Of a DNA stretch of 64,000 nucleotides, positions 1-8,566 are shown in pieces. Source of the stretch: Achromobacter sp. RTa (GTDB lineage: Bacteria > Pseudomonadota > Gammaproteobacteria > Burkholderiales > Burkholderiaceae_B). The stretch is from the NCBI RefSeq assembly GCF_000757485.1, contig NZ_JPYO01000043.1, forward strand, positions 234,010 through 298,009, given 5' to 3'. Numbering within the stretch: position 1 is the first letter of the stretch; the number at the start of each line of letters is the position of its first letter. The translations under genes and the position numbers were made by a program. A model generated the notes under the pieces. That model did not search any database. It was not told the DNA's origin and saw only the letters and a program-made list of their open reading frames with translations.

Positions 1-214
1 GGAGCCAGCGCAGGCGCGGTACATCCTGGTCAAGTCGCGCATGTACTGCCGGCCGGTGTTCGTGCCGATTTCCTCGGCGCTGGTGGAATGCGACAGCCCC
101 GGCGTCACCAGCTCCGACTGGTCGCTTTTCGATTTCCGCAAGCGCGCCGGCCCGCATTTCCCGCTGGAGCCGCTGGCCGCGGCCGACTACGACCCCAGCC
201 AGCCGCCGGTCTAA
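1..214 (+). CDS. M81 family (MlrC-like) metallopeptidase, C-terminal fragment
   Basis: The window opens inside this gene; reading frame 2 runs open to a TAA at 212-214, giving about 70 C-terminal residues. The segment contains YILVKSRMYC, VFVPISSALVECDSPGVTSS and a Pro-rich end, which resembles the C-terminal domain of MlrC/M81 proteins, where a (V/I)LVKS strand is followed by a ...DxPG(V/A) turn and a final PL(Y/F)PL(D/E) motif. Family members are zinc amidohydrolases, first known from microcystin degradation and common beside small-molecule catabolic operons in Burkholderiales. The metal ligands lie outside the window, so activity cannot be judged. Assigned by recalled motif similarity only. 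Confidence 0.6.
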   Translation, partial: EPAQARYILVKSRMYCRPVFVPISSALVECDSPGVTSSDWSLFDFRKRAGPHFPLEPLAAADYDPSQPPV

Positions 215-225
215 AGGTAGGCAGG

Positions 226-520
226 GTGTCTGACACCTGACTCGGTTCAGTGTCTGACACCCGTACGAAATGGCCTTCAATTTGCTTTGCCGCCACCCGG
301 GTGTCAGACACGGGAGGAGGGTGTCTGCACCCGTGACCACCTCTGCAAGCCGTGGCAACGTCTCGTACGAGTGTCAGACACGGGCGAGGCTACGTTATCT
401 TCGAGGGTGTCAGACACCTGACCTTGGTGTAGGTGTCACGCACCTGCCTGGGGGTTCAGTGTCTGACACCCCTACGAGACGGCCTTCAATCTGCTCTGCC
501 GCCACCCGGGTGTCAGACAC
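226..520. repeat. Array of GTGTCNGACAC palindromes (cluster 1)
   Basis: Seven perfect copies of the 11-bp palindrome GTGTC(A/T)GACAC lie at 226, 250, 301, 371, 407, 459 and 510. Degenerate copies start at about 321 and 433. A longer unit is duplicated: 246-311 and 455-520 are near-identical 66-bp blocks, each bounded by a palindrome at both ends and containing ACGA(A/G)A, GGCCTTCAAT and GCCGCCACCCGGG. The array fills most of the gap between the metallopeptidase and the TonB receptor. Open frames through it are repeat artefacts. Function unknown. Clusters of the same palindrome recur at 17.6 kb and 39.8 kb. Confidence 0.9.
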
Positions 521-579
521 TAGCGCGTTTTTAGGGCCGTTGCCTCAGGGCAACATTCACATGTTCAGCATCTCAAACA

Positions 580-598
580 AATAATGAGAATGATTTCG
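580..598 (+). promoter_or_regulatory. Fur box upstream of TonB receptor
   Basis: The 19-mer AATAATGAGAATGATTTCG matches about 13 of 19 positions of the classical Fur box and contains the TGAGAAT-N-ATT core. It stands about 116 bp ahead of the receptor start in an AT-rich patch directly after the palindrome array. This predicts Fe(II)-Fur repression of the receptor. Assignment is by consensus match and context. Confidence 0.65.
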
Positions 599-714
599 TT
601 TATTTGTATTATGCGACGGAAGTATTGAAGCTCCAGTGGCGCCCAGCACGGCGCATCCGCCCCTCGGGATTCCGCAGATTCCCGAACATCATCCGCGCAG
701 ACGGAAATTCCGAC

Positions 715-2934
715 ATGAAAATCAAGACCCTAGCCTATGTGGTGGCCGCGATGCCGTGGTGCCTTCCCATCCACGCACAGAACGCCGCGCCACCGGCCTC
801 CAGCACTGCCGGCCAAGGCTCTGTCGTATCGATGGATGCCATCACCGTCGAAGCCAGCGCGGACGCGTCGGCGGGCGGATTGGCCGAGCCGTTCGCGGGC
901 GGGCAGGTTGCGCGTGGCGGCCGCATTGGCCTGTTCGGCACGCAGGACATCATGGACACGCCGTTCAGCATCACCAGTTATACCAACGAGCTGATCCAGG
1001 ACCGCCAGGCGCGCAGCGTCGGCGACGTGTTGCAGAACGACGCCGGCGTGCGCGTGGCGCGTGGCTTCGGCAATTTCCAGGAGTCGTATTTCATCCGCGG
1101 CTTCATCCTGGGCTCGGACGATGTGGCCTACAACGGCCTGTACAGCCTCCTGCCGCGCCAATACATCGCCACCGAGCTGTTCGAACGCGTGGAAGTGCTG
1201 CGCGGCGCGTCGACCTTCCTGACCGGCGCCGCGCCCGGCGGCGGCGGCATCGGCGGCGTGATCAACCTGGTGCCCAAGCGCGCGCCGAACGAACCGCTCA
1301 CCCGTGTCACCACCGGCGTGTCCAGCGGCGGCCAATTTCAGCTGTCCACCGACATCGCCCGCCGTTTCGGCCCGGACGGCAGCACGGGCATCCGCTTCAA
1401 CGCGGCGCAACGCAGCGGCGACACCGGCATCGACGACGAGCACTCCCGCACCAGCCTGGTGTCGCTGGGCCTGGACTGGCGCTCGGCCGACACGCGGCTG
1501 TCCGCCGACATCGGCTGGCAGGAAAACAAGCTCAAGCGCGCGCGGCCCAACGTCACGCTGGGCCCCGGCGTCACCACCGTTCCCGACGCGCCGGACGCCA
1601 GCTCCAACTACGCGCAGCCGTGGTCCTACTCCAACGAGCGCGACCTGTTCGGCACCGTGCGCGCCGAGCACGACTTCAACGACAAGCTGACGGCCTATGC
1701 GGCCTTCGGCATGCGCCGCAGCGACGAAGCCAACTCGCTGGGCAATGTCACGCTGACCAACGGCAGCACGGGCGACGGCACCTTCTATCGTTTCGACAAC
1801 ACGCGCGAGGACAGCGTGAACACCGGCGAGCTGGGCCTGCGCGGCAAGGCGCGCACCGGCCCGGTGGGCCATGAATTCGTCGTGTCGGCGTCGTTCTTCG
1901 ACCTGAAGAAAAAGAACGCCTATGTGATGGACTGGCAGAACACGTTCGCCACCAACATCTACGACCCGGTTTCCTACGACAAGCCGGCGTTCAGCGCGAG
2001 CGCGCTGCGCGGCAACGACCTGGACAACCCGGCGCTCCAGGGCCGCACCCGCCTGAGCAGCTATGCCATCGGCGACACGCTGTCCTTCCTGGACGACAAG
2101 GTGCTGCTCACGGCCGGCATCCGCCACCAGCGCCTGTCGCAGCGCGATTACGCGTACAACACCGGCAAGGAAAACGGCGCCTACGACGCCAGCCACAATT
2201 CGCCCGCGGCCGGCATCGTCGTCAAGGTGGCGCCCAGCGTTTCGCTCTACGCGAACTACATCGAGGCGCTGGTCGCGGGGCCCACCGCGCCCGCGGTGGC
2301 CGGCGGCAAGCCGGTGCCCAACGTGGGCGAGAGCCTGCCGCCCTTTGTCTCCAAGCAGAAGGAAATCGGCGTCAAATACGAGTCCGACGGACTGGGCGCC
2401 GGCCTGGCGCTGTTCTCCACGGACAAGCCGCGCGCCATGTACAACGCCAGCAATGAGCTGACCACCTCGGGCAAGGACCGCCACCAGGGCGCCGAATTCA
2501 CGCTGTACGGCGAACCCGTGAGGAACGTGCGGCTGCTGGGCGGGCTGACCTGGCTGGACGCAGAGCAGCGCTCCACCGGCGATCCCGCCATCAACGGCAA
2601 CCGCGTGATCGGCGTGCCGCGCTTCCAGGCCAACCTTGGCGTGGAATGGGACATCCCCGGCGTTCCCGGCCTGGCCGTGGACGGCCGCGTGGTCTACACC
2701 GGCTCTTCCTACGCGGATGACGCCAACACGCTCAAGGTGCCCGGCTGGACCCGCTTCGACGCCGGCCTGCGCTACATGATGGACGTGGACGGCCACGTGC
2801 TGACCCTGCGGGCGCGCGTGGACAACATCGCCAACCGCAACTACTGGTCCTCGGTGGGCGGGTATCCCGGCAACGGCTACCTGGTGCTGGGCGGCCCGCG
2901 CACATTCTCGCTGAGCGCGAGCATGGACTTCTAA
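715..2934 (+). CDS. TonB-dependent siderophore receptor
   Basis: Predicted 739-residue outer-membrane receptor importing a ferric siderophore with energy from TonB-ExbBD. The ATG at 715 is chosen because it begins a signal peptide (MKIKTLAYVVAAMPW, cleavage near PIHA-Q); the frame stays open upstream but codes no plausible leader. After a short linker comes the plug domain (about residues 70-190, with DTPFSITSYT and VEVLRGAS.L.G near its end), then a 22-strand barrel ending in the typical aromatic C-terminus (SLSASMDF). No N-terminal signalling (STN) domain is present, so this is a plain transducer-independent receptor, unlike the one at 33 kb. A Fur box lies upstream. The siderophore is not identifiable from sequence; no biosynthesis genes are nearby. 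Confidence 0.9.
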   Translation: MKIKTLAYVVAAMPWCLPIHAQNAAPPASSTAGQGSVVSMDAITVEASADASAGGLAEPFAGGQVARGGRIGLFGTQDIMDTPFSITSYTNELIQDRQARSVGDVLQNDAGVRVARGFGNFQESYFIRGFILGSDDVAYNGLYSLLPRQYIATELFERVEVLRGASTFLTGAAPGGGGIGGVINLVPKRAPNEPLTRVTTGVSSGGQFQLSTDIARRFGPDGSTGIRFNAAQRSGDTGIDDEHSRTSLVSLGLDWRSADTRLSADIGWQENKLKRARPNVTLGPGVTTVPDAPDASSNYAQPWSYSNERDLFGTVRAEHDFNDKLTAYAAFGMRRSDEANSLGNVTLTNGSTGDGTFYRFDNTREDSVNTGELGLRGKARTGPVGHEFVVSASFFDLKKKNAYVMDWQNTFATNIYDPVSYDKPAFSASALRGNDLDNPALQGRTRLSSYAIGDTLSFLDDKVLLTAGIRHQRLSQRDYAYNTGKENGAYDASHNSPAAGIVVKVAPSVSLYANYIEALVAGPTAPAVAGGKPVPNVGESLPPFVSKQKEIGVKYESDGLGAGLALFSTDKPRAMYNASNELTTSGKDRHQGAEFTLYGEPVRNVRLLGGLTWLDAEQRSTGDPAINGNRVIGVPRFQANLGVEWDIPGVPGLAVDGRVVYTGSSYADDANTLKVPGWTRFDAGLRYMMDVDGHVLTLRARVDNIANRNYWSSVGGYPGNGYLVLGGPRTFSLSASMDF

Positions 2935-2947
2935 GCCCCGGAGGGCG

Positions 2948-3544
2948 TCACCAGAACCAGCCGCCGCGCGTCAGGCTGGCCTCGCAGCTCTTGTACTGCG
3001 CGCTGAACTTTTCGGCGCGCGCCTGCACCTTCTGCGACACGGTCTTGAGCCAGGCCTTGCGGTCATAGCTGCGGTTGCGGTAACCCGTCCAGCCCTCGTG
3101 GTAGTTCAGGTACTGGCCGTAGGCATCCCATTTCGAGATGCCGTTCAGGCGCTGGGATTTGTTCATATACCAGCCCATGAAATCCAAGGCGTCGGCGAAG
3201 TCGTCGCGGCTGGCTCCCCAGCCGCCGGCTTCCTTCTTGTAGTCGGCCCAGGTTTCGTCCTTGGCCTGCGCGTAGCCATAGGCGGAGCTGACCCGGCCCC
3301 ACGGGATGATGCCCAGGAAGTAGTAGCGGGGCGGCACCGCGTCCTGCTTGAACGAGGATTCCTGGTACATCATGGCCATGGGCACGGGTACCGGCGCGCC
3401 CCATTTTTTCTGCACTTTCAGCGCGGCGTCGTGCCAGTCCGGCTTTTCGCGGAAGATGGCGCAAATGTTCTCGGGATTGGACGGCGGCGCGGTGGCGCAG
3501 CCGGCGAGCGCCAGCAGCAGCGGGGGCAGCAAAAGCCGGGTCAT
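2948..3544 (-). CDS. SLT-domain transglycosylase lipoprotein
   Basis: 198-residue outer-membrane lipoprotein with lipobox LALAGC (Cys16). The lysozyme-like (SLT) fold is shown by MMYQESSFKQDA, whose Glu62 is the likely catalytic acid, and by AYGYAQAKDETW, the GYAQ motif of lytic transglycosylases. It should cleave the MurNAc-GlcNAc bond in peptidoglycan with 1,6-anhydro product formation. It is shorter than MltC or Slt70 and has no LysM or other binding domain. It is convergent with the TonB receptor (13 bp between stops) and lies downstream of acnB on the same strand, but the strong terminator at 3664-3697 makes independent transcription likely. Confidence 0.8.
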   Translation of the reverse strand: MTRLLLPPLLLALAGCATAPPSNPENICAIFREKPDWHDAALKVQKKWGAPVPVPMAMMYQESSFKQDAVPPRYYFLGIIPWGRVSSAYGYAQAKDETWADYKKEAGGWGASRDDFADALDFMGWYMNKSQRLNGISKWDAYGQYLNYHEGWTGYRNRSYDRKAWLKTVSQKVQARAEKFSAQYKSCEASLTRGGWFW

Positions 3545-3663
3545 TGGCGGGTCTTCCTCCTGGTCGCGCGGCCGGGGCGGTCCCGGCCTTGGCGGACGTG
3601 TGTCAATGGTTACCGCGATTGTATTGAAACGTATCGTCCGTCGCAGCGCGGCGGGCGTGGGGC

Positions 3664-3697
3664 AAAAAAAACAGCCCCGGATCGCTCCGGGGCTGTT
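3664..3697 (-). terminator. Rho-independent terminator of acnB
   Basis: A perfect 12-bp stem, AACAGCCCCGGA (3670-3681) with TCCGGGGCTGTT (3686-3697), closes a TCGC tetraloop. On the minus strand it is followed by a run of T (A tract 3664-3670 on the plus strand). It starts about 45 bp beyond the acnB stop, the expected place for an intrinsic terminator. Confidence 0.95.
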
Positions 3698-3742
3698 CTG
3701 CAGGCCAGGGCCTGGCGGACGCGGGCGTGGCCCGCTTGCCGC

Positions 3743-6334
3743 TTAGAGTTCGATGACGTCGGCTACGTCCTTGTAGTCGGCGATCTTGTCGAAGTTCAGG
3801 TACTGGTAGATCTGGTCGCCGCTCTTGTTGATGACGCCCATGTCGGCCATGTACTCGTCCTTGGTCGGGATGCGGCCCAGTTTCGAGCAGATGGCGGCCA
3901 GTTCGGCCGAACCCAGGTACACGTTGGTGTTCTTGCCCAGGCGGTTCGGGAAGTTGCGGGTGCTGGTCGACATGACGGTCGCGCCTTCGCGGACCTGCGC
4001 CTGGTTGCCCATGCACAGCGAGCAGCCCGGCATTTCAGTGCGGGCGCCGGCCGTGCCGAACACGCCGTAGTGGCCTTCCTCGGTCAGTTGCGTGGCGTCC
4101 ATCTTGGTCGGCGGGGCCACCCACAGCTTCACCGGGATGTCGCGCTTGCCTTCCAGCAGCTTGGAGGCTGCGCGGAAGTGGCCGATGTTCGTCATGCAGC
4201 TGCCGATGAACACTTCGTCGATCGTGGCGCCGGCCACGTCGGACAGGGTCTTCACGTCGTCCGGGTCGTTCGGGCAGGCCACGATGGGCTCATGCACGTC
4301 GGCCAGGTCGATTTCGATGACGGCGGCGTATTCGGCGTCGGCGTCCGGCTCCAGCAGCTTGGGATCGGCGAGCCAGGCTTCCATTGCCTTGATGCGGCGG
4401 CCCAGCGTGCGCTCGTCTTCATAGCCATTGGCGATCATCCACTTCAGCATCACGATGTTGCTGTTGATGTATTCGATGATCGGTTCCTTGTTCAGGCGCA
4501 CCGAGCAGCCGGCGGCCGAACGTTCGGCGGAAGCGTCCGACAGTTCGAAGGCTTGTTCGACCTTCAGGTCAGGCAGGCCTTCGATTTCCAGGATGCGGCC
4601 GGAGAAGATGTTCTTCTTGCCTTGCTTGGCCACGGTCAGCAGGCCTTGCTTGATGGCGTACAGCGGGATGGCGTTGACCAGATCGCGCAGCGTGACGCCG
4701 GGCTGCATCTTGCCCTTGAAGCGGACCAGCACCGATTCCGGCATGTCCAGCGGCATCACGCCCGTGGCGGCGGCGAAGGCCACCAGGCCCGAGCCGGCCG
4801 GGAACGAGATGCCGATGGGGAAGCGGGTATGCGAGTCGCCGCCGGTGCCGACGGTGTCGGGCAGCAGCATGCGGTTCAGCCACGAGTGGATCACGCCGTC
4901 GCCCGGGCGCAGCGACACGCCGCCGCGGGTGCTGATGAATTCCGGCAGCGTGTGGTGCGTCTTCACGTCCACGGGCTTGGGGTAGGCGGCGGTGTGGCAG
5001 AACGACTGCATCACCAGGTCGGCCGAGAAGCCCAGGCAGGCCAGGTCCTTGAGCTCGTCGCGGGTCATGGGGCCGGTGGTGTCCTGGCTGCCCACCGAGG
5101 TCATCTTGGGTTCGCAGTAGGTGCCCGGGCGCACGCCCTTGCCTTCCGGCAGGCCGCAGGCGCGGCCGACCATCTTCTGGGCCAGCGTGTAGCCCTTGCC
5201 CGAATCGGCGGGATCCTTGGGCAGGCGGAACAGCGTCGACGGGGCCAGGCCCAGGGCTTCGCGAGCCTTGGCGGTCAGGCCGCGGCCGATGATCAGCGGA
5301 ATGCGGCCGCCGGCGCGCACTTCGTCGAACAGCACGTCGGACTTGACTTCGAATTCAGCGATGACTTCGCCGTTCTTGATGGCCTTGCCGTCGTAGGGAC
5401 GCAGTTCGACCACGTCGCCCATTTCCATCTTGGAGACGTCCAGTTCGATGGGCAGGGCGCCCGCGTCTTCCATGGTGTTGTAGAAGATCGGGGCGATCTT
5501 GCTGCCCAGGCACACGCCGCCGAAACGCTTGTTCGGCACGAAGGGGATGTCTTCGCCGGTGAACCACAGCACCGAGTTGGTGGCCGACTTGCGCGAGGAG
5601 CCCGTGCCGACCACGTCGCCGACGTAGGCGACCAGGTGGCCCTTTTCCTTCAGCGATTCGATGAACTTCACGGGGCCGCGCTTGCCGTCTTCCTCCGGCT
5701 GGAACGCGGCGCCTTCACGCTTGTTCTTGAGCATCGCCAGGGCGTGCATCGGGATGTCGGGGCGGGTGGTGGCGTCGGGAGCCGGCGACAGATCGTCGGT
5801 GTTGGTTTCGCCCGGCACCTTGAAAACGGTGATCGTCAGGCTTTCCGGCAGTTCCGGACGGCTGGTGAACCATTCGGCGTCGGCCCAGCTTTGCAGGACG
5901 GATTTCGCGTTGGCGTTGCCCTTGTCGGCCTTTTCCTTCACGTCGTGGAAGGCGTCGAACATCAGCAGGGTCTTCTTCAGCGCATCGGCGGCGATGGTGC
6001 CGATTTCAGCGTCGTCCAGAAGTTCGATCAGCGGGCCAATGTTGTAGCCGCCCAGCATCGTGCCGAGCAGTTCGGTGGCTTTGGCGCGGCTGATCAGCGC
6101 ACAAGCTTCCTTGCCCAGCGCCACGGCGGCCAGGTACGAGGCCTTGACCTTGGCGGCGTCGTCCACGCCGGCCGGCACGCGATGGGTCAGCAGCTCGACC
6201 AGGTTCTGCTCTTCGCCAGCGGGCGGATTCTTCAGCAGTTCGATCAGTTCGGCGGTTTGTTTGGCCGTAAGGGGCAGCGGGGGAATCCCCAGGGCCGCGC
6301 GTTCGGCAACGTGTTGGCGGTAGTTATCCAGCAT
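3743..6334 (-). CDS. acnB: Bifunctional aconitate hydratase 2 / 2-methylisocitrate dehydratase
   Basis: 863-residue AcnB, essentially the same length as the E. coli enzyme. It interconverts citrate and isocitrate in the TCA cycle and can dehydrate 2-methylcitrate products. Start set at the ATG giving [16 protein letters not shown], which matches the family N-terminus; an upstream in-frame ATG would add 24 unlike residues. The protein has the HEAT-like N-terminal domain, the swivel domain placed early, and the C-terminal catalytic domains. The [4Fe-4S] ligands are visible as the Cys of FIGSCMTN and the pair in GCSLCMGN. It is monocistronic: promoter and palindrome upstream, strong terminator downstream. 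Confidence 0.97.
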   Translation of the reverse strand: MLDNYRQHVAERAALGIPPLPLTAKQTAELIELLKNPPAGEEQNLVELLTHRVPAGVDDAAKVKASYLAAVALGKEACALISRAKATELLGTMLGGYNIGPLIELLDDAEIGTIAADALKKTLLMFDAFHDVKEKADKGNANAKSVLQSWADAEWFTSRPELPESLTITVFKVPGETNTDDLSPAPDATTRPDIPMHALAMLKNKREGAAFQPEEDGKRGPVKFIESLKEKGHLVAYVGDVVGTGSSRKSATNSVLWFTGEDIPFVPNKRFGGVCLGSKIAPIFYNTMEDAGALPIELDVSKMEMGDVVELRPYDGKAIKNGEVIAEFEVKSDVLFDEVRAGGRIPLIIGRGLTAKAREALGLAPSTLFRLPKDPADSGKGYTLAQKMVGRACGLPEGKGVRPGTYCEPKMTSVGSQDTTGPMTRDELKDLACLGFSADLVMQSFCHTAAYPKPVDVKTHHTLPEFISTRGGVSLRPGDGVIHSWLNRMLLPDTVGTGGDSHTRFPIGISFPAGSGLVAFAAATGVMPLDMPESVLVRFKGKMQPGVTLRDLVNAIPLYAIKQGLLTVAKQGKKNIFSGRILEIEGLPDLKVEQAFELSDASAERSAAGCSVRLNKEPIIEYINSNIVMLKWMIANGYEDERTLGRRIKAMEAWLADPKLLEPDADAEYAAVIEIDLADVHEPIVACPNDPDDVKTLSDVAGATIDEVFIGSCMTNIGHFRAASKLLEGKRDIPVKLWVAPPTKMDATQLTEEGHYGVFGTAGARTEMPGCSLCMGNQAQVREGATVMSTSTRNFPNRLGKNTNVYLGSAELAAICSKLGRIPTKDEYMADMGVINKSGDQIYQYLNFDKIADYKDVADVIEL

Positions 6335-6380
6335 GTGAGGCCTGCTCAAAGTCGGGTTGGAAGAAGGGTTGTTGCCCCGA

Positions 6381-6410
6381 ATTGTAGAGGGAAGAGGGGG
6401 AGCCAAGCAA
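6381..6410 (-). promoter_or_regulatory. Predicted sigma70 promoter of acnB
   Basis: On the minus strand TTGCTT (6410-6405) and TACAAT (6386-6381) are spaced 18 bp apart, close to consensus in this GC-rich context. The -10 is about 45 bp ahead of the acnB ATG. Prediction from sequence only. Confidence 0.5.
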
Positions 6411-6412
6411 AT

Positions 6413-6433
6413 GTCTTATATCTTATATAAGAC
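6413..6433. promoter_or_regulatory. Palindromic operator candidate at acnB
   Basis: A perfect 9-bp inverted repeat, GTCTTATAT-CTT-ATATAAGAC, sits just upstream of the predicted acnB -35 box. Such AT-rich symmetry stands out against the local GC content and has the size of a GntR- or MarR-type dimer site. No regulator gene is adjacent, so a regulator encoded elsewhere is inferred. Confidence 0.6.
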
Positions 6434-6519
6434 CTGAAAGCATAGCTGTTGCTTAAGGACGACGCCGCCTGGACGGCCGCAAGGAGGAAGGGGCGGCATG
6501 CGGGCAGGGCTGGCGGAGG

Positions 6520-7419
6520 CTAGCGCGTGTTCGCGTCGTAGACTATTTCCACCCGGGCGAAATTCCCGCCATGCTGTTTCACATTCACCTGGAAGGGGGC
6601 GCTCTCGCCCGGCTTGAGCTTGGGAAGCCGGAGTTCCTGGAAGGCCGCGCCGGACAGCTTGTCCTGGGCGTCGTACAGGCTCACCCAGGCCTTGACGCCT
6701 TCGACTTCGGCGGCGCTGTCGTTGCGCACGCGTCCATGGACGGTCACGTACTTGTAGCGGTAGCGGTAGGTGAAGTTCAGGGTGCCCGTGCCCACATTGG
6801 CTTCGGTGTTCTCCACCGAGACGGCCAGCTTGGGCCGCGGGCCGGGCAGGGCGGCGCGCTTGGCAGGGAGCCAGTCGGTCTTGACTTCGGTGTAGCGGTC
6901 GACGCGCCCGGTCAGTGCCACCGGCACCCGTTCGCCGGGGTAGAGATGGGAGGGCAGGCTCCAATCCTGTCTCAGGTCCAGCGCGCGGGAACCATCGAAT
7001 ACCGTGATTGCCGCCTTCGGCGAGAGGGCGACATACTGGTCGCTGGTATTGACCAGTTCCGCGTACAGCACCGGGCGCTCGATTTCGTCGAGCAGCCGGC
7101 GAGGCGCCGACAGCTTCAGCGCCGCCGGGTCGAACAGCGCGAATTCCGGGTCCAGCAGTTCCTCGGTGCTCAGGCGCACGTGATCGATCACGCGCACGTT
7201 GGCGGGGCTGACGCGCACGATGCGGCTGGGCGGGGCGTCGTCCTTGGGAGGCGCGGCCGCGGCCGCAGGCGCGGGCTGGGCCGCGGAGCGCGCGCTCCAG
7301 GGCAGGATGCTGGTGTGCTTCCACAAGGCGTAGCCGCCGGCGGCAAGCATGATCAGCGCCAGCCCGGCGGCGGCCGGCCTCGACAGGCGCTTCGAGTTGT
7401 CGGAGCGGTTAGCGTTCAC
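6520..7419 (-). CDS. Membrane-anchored hypothetical protein (partner of 7409-8293)
   Basis: Unknown 299-residue protein. It has a single N-terminal membrane segment (AAAGLALIMLAAGGYALW, about residues 17-35), an Ala/Pro linker, then an all-beta soluble region with two Ig-like blocks: around residues 110-160 (VLYAELVNTSDQYVAL) and 225-290 (VTVHGRVRNDSAAEVEGVKA, then LKPGESAPFQVNV). The second resembles the FxLYD-type extracellular fold: a strand naming a modified residual and a PGES/PGE turn. The start is a GTG that overlaps the end of the upstream gene by 11 bp, so the pair is translationally coupled. The related beta architecture of the upstream product suggests they act together at the envelope. 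No enzymatic motif is visible. Confidence 0.7.
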   Translation of the reverse strand: MNANRSDNSKRLSRPAAAGLALIMLAAGGYALWKHTSILPWSARSAAQPAPAAAAAPPKDDAPPSRIVRVSPANVRVIDHVRLSTEELLDPEFALFDPAALKLSAPRRLLDEIERPVLYAELVNTSDQYVALSPKAAITVFDGSRALDLRQDWSLPSHLYPGERVPVALTGRVDRYTEVKTDWLPAKRAALPGPRPKLAVSVENTEANVGTGTLNFTYRYRYKYVTVHGRVRNDSAAEVEGVKAWVSLYDAQDKLSGAAFQELRLPKLKPGESAPFQVNVKQHGGNFARVEIVYDANTR

Positions 7420-8293
7420 TTTGCACCATGTAATCGTAGGAGGCGACCTCGGCTTCGGCCAGCATTTCGCACCGCACGTCGAAGGCGGTGAGCGCGCCGG
7501 GCGCCAGCGTGCTGGCCGAGCCGTAGCCGTTGCCGATGCCGATCAGCGCGCCGTCGTCGCCGTAGAGCATCACCGTGACCTGGCTGCTGTTGGCCTCCCC
7601 GGCTCCATTGTTCTTCAGCAGGCCCACCAGGCGGTAGGTTCCGTCGTTGCGCACCAGCTGGACCTTGCTGGCGGCGATGTCGTTGTTCTTGCCGCGGGCC
7701 AGGGTGGGTTGCGACACCTGCAGCGCGTAGCGCGTGTAGGACTTGTCCGGGACGGAGATCGTCATGGGCGAGTATTCGCCTGGCTGCAGCGAGCGCGCCG
7801 GCGCGGACCCCGACGAGGACGACAGCGAGAGCTCCCCCTGGAAGAAGGAGGCGGTGACCCGCGGCATGTCGATTTTCTTGCCGGTCTCGTTGCGCACGAT
7901 CAGGACGAGTTGACGGCGGCTGCGCGTCTGCACTTCGCGCACGTCGGTCAGCTTGACCAGCGAGGCGTCGATGGGAGGGGGCAGCGGCGGCTGGCGCGAT
8001 ACGCTGCGGCTGTTCGAGCCCAGCAGCGAGATCACCACCGGGACCGCGATGGCGGCGGCGACCGTGATGGCGATCGCCGCCAGGACGCCGGGACCGGGCC
8101 GCGCGGGCGGGGCCGGCTGCTGCATGCCGCGCAGGATCTTCTCGAGGCGCTGGGCGACGTTGTCTTCGACCAGCGTCACCGCATGGCAGTGGCTGCAGCG
8201 GTATTCATTGGTGTCCAGCTTGGTGAACTGGGCGCTGCCGCAGGTGGAGCAGGTCAGGGTCACCGTGTTGATCGTGGTCTGTCGGGGCGTCAT
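7409..8293 (-). CDS. Zinc-ribbon, single-pass membrane protein with FxLYD-like domain
   Basis: 294-residue protein of unknown function. The ATG giving MTPRQTTINT is preferred because the frame upstream of it is Pro/Ala-rich and lacks features. Residues about 14-37 form a zinc ribbon (CSTCG ... CSHCH). A membrane helix follows (VLAAIAITVAAAIAVPVVIS). The remaining beta-rich part has two repeats with LVLIVRNETGKKI, LQPGEYSPM and LVGLLKNNG, LAPGALTAFDV, reminiscent of FxLYD domains. The zinc ribbon would be cytosolic and the beta domains periplasmic. It is the first gene of a two-gene operon with the overlapping downstream gene. A transport or sensor role is possible but unproven. Confidence 0.75.
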   Translation of the reverse strand: MTPRQTTINTVTLTCSTCGSAQFTKLDTNEYRCSHCHAVTLVEDNVAQRLEKILRGMQQPAPPARPGPGVLAAIAITVAAAIAVPVVISLLGSNSRSVSRQPPLPPPIDASLVKLTDVREVQTRSRRQLVLIVRNETGKKIDMPRVTASFFQGELSLSSSSGSAPARSLQPGEYSPMTISVPDKSYTRYALQVSQPTLARGKNNDIAASKVQLVRNDGTYRLVGLLKNNGAGEANSSQVTVMLYGDDGALIGIGNGYGSASTLAPGALTAFDVRCEMLAEAEVASYDYMVQSER

Positions 8294-8566
8294 TGGCGCG
8301 GGGCGGGGCGCAGCGGGGTTGCAGGGCGGCAAAGGATAGCGGGACCCCGCTGCGGGCGGGGTGCATGAGCGCATCTATTTGTGACAAATTATGAGTGAAG
8401 CTGCGACGCCACGCCGCGAAGGCCGGGCGGGGCGGCGGGCCGATGCTATGATCGCCGCCGAGAAAACGTAGACTCCAGCACGCCGTTCCCCGTCGATCCG
8501 CTCCCACGCCGCGCCCCATGCGCGGCTCCGGGCAGAGCCGAGGCAGGTCAGGCTCTTCCCCTAAGC

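Noticed and set aside
270..584. Open frame of 104 codons through the palindrome array
   Set aside because: It consists of translated repeats (CQTRA/VSDTP-type words) with no recognisable protein; the array is intergenic.
730..2796. 688-codon open frame antisense to the TonB receptor
   Set aside because: It is a shadow of the receptor reading frame with no domain resemblance.
3098..6430. 1110-codon open frame on the plus strand
   Set aside because: It lies antisense to acnB and the lipoprotein gene; its composition (His, Arg, Val, Gly) is that of a mirrored GC-rich frame, while the minus-strand products are unambiguous.
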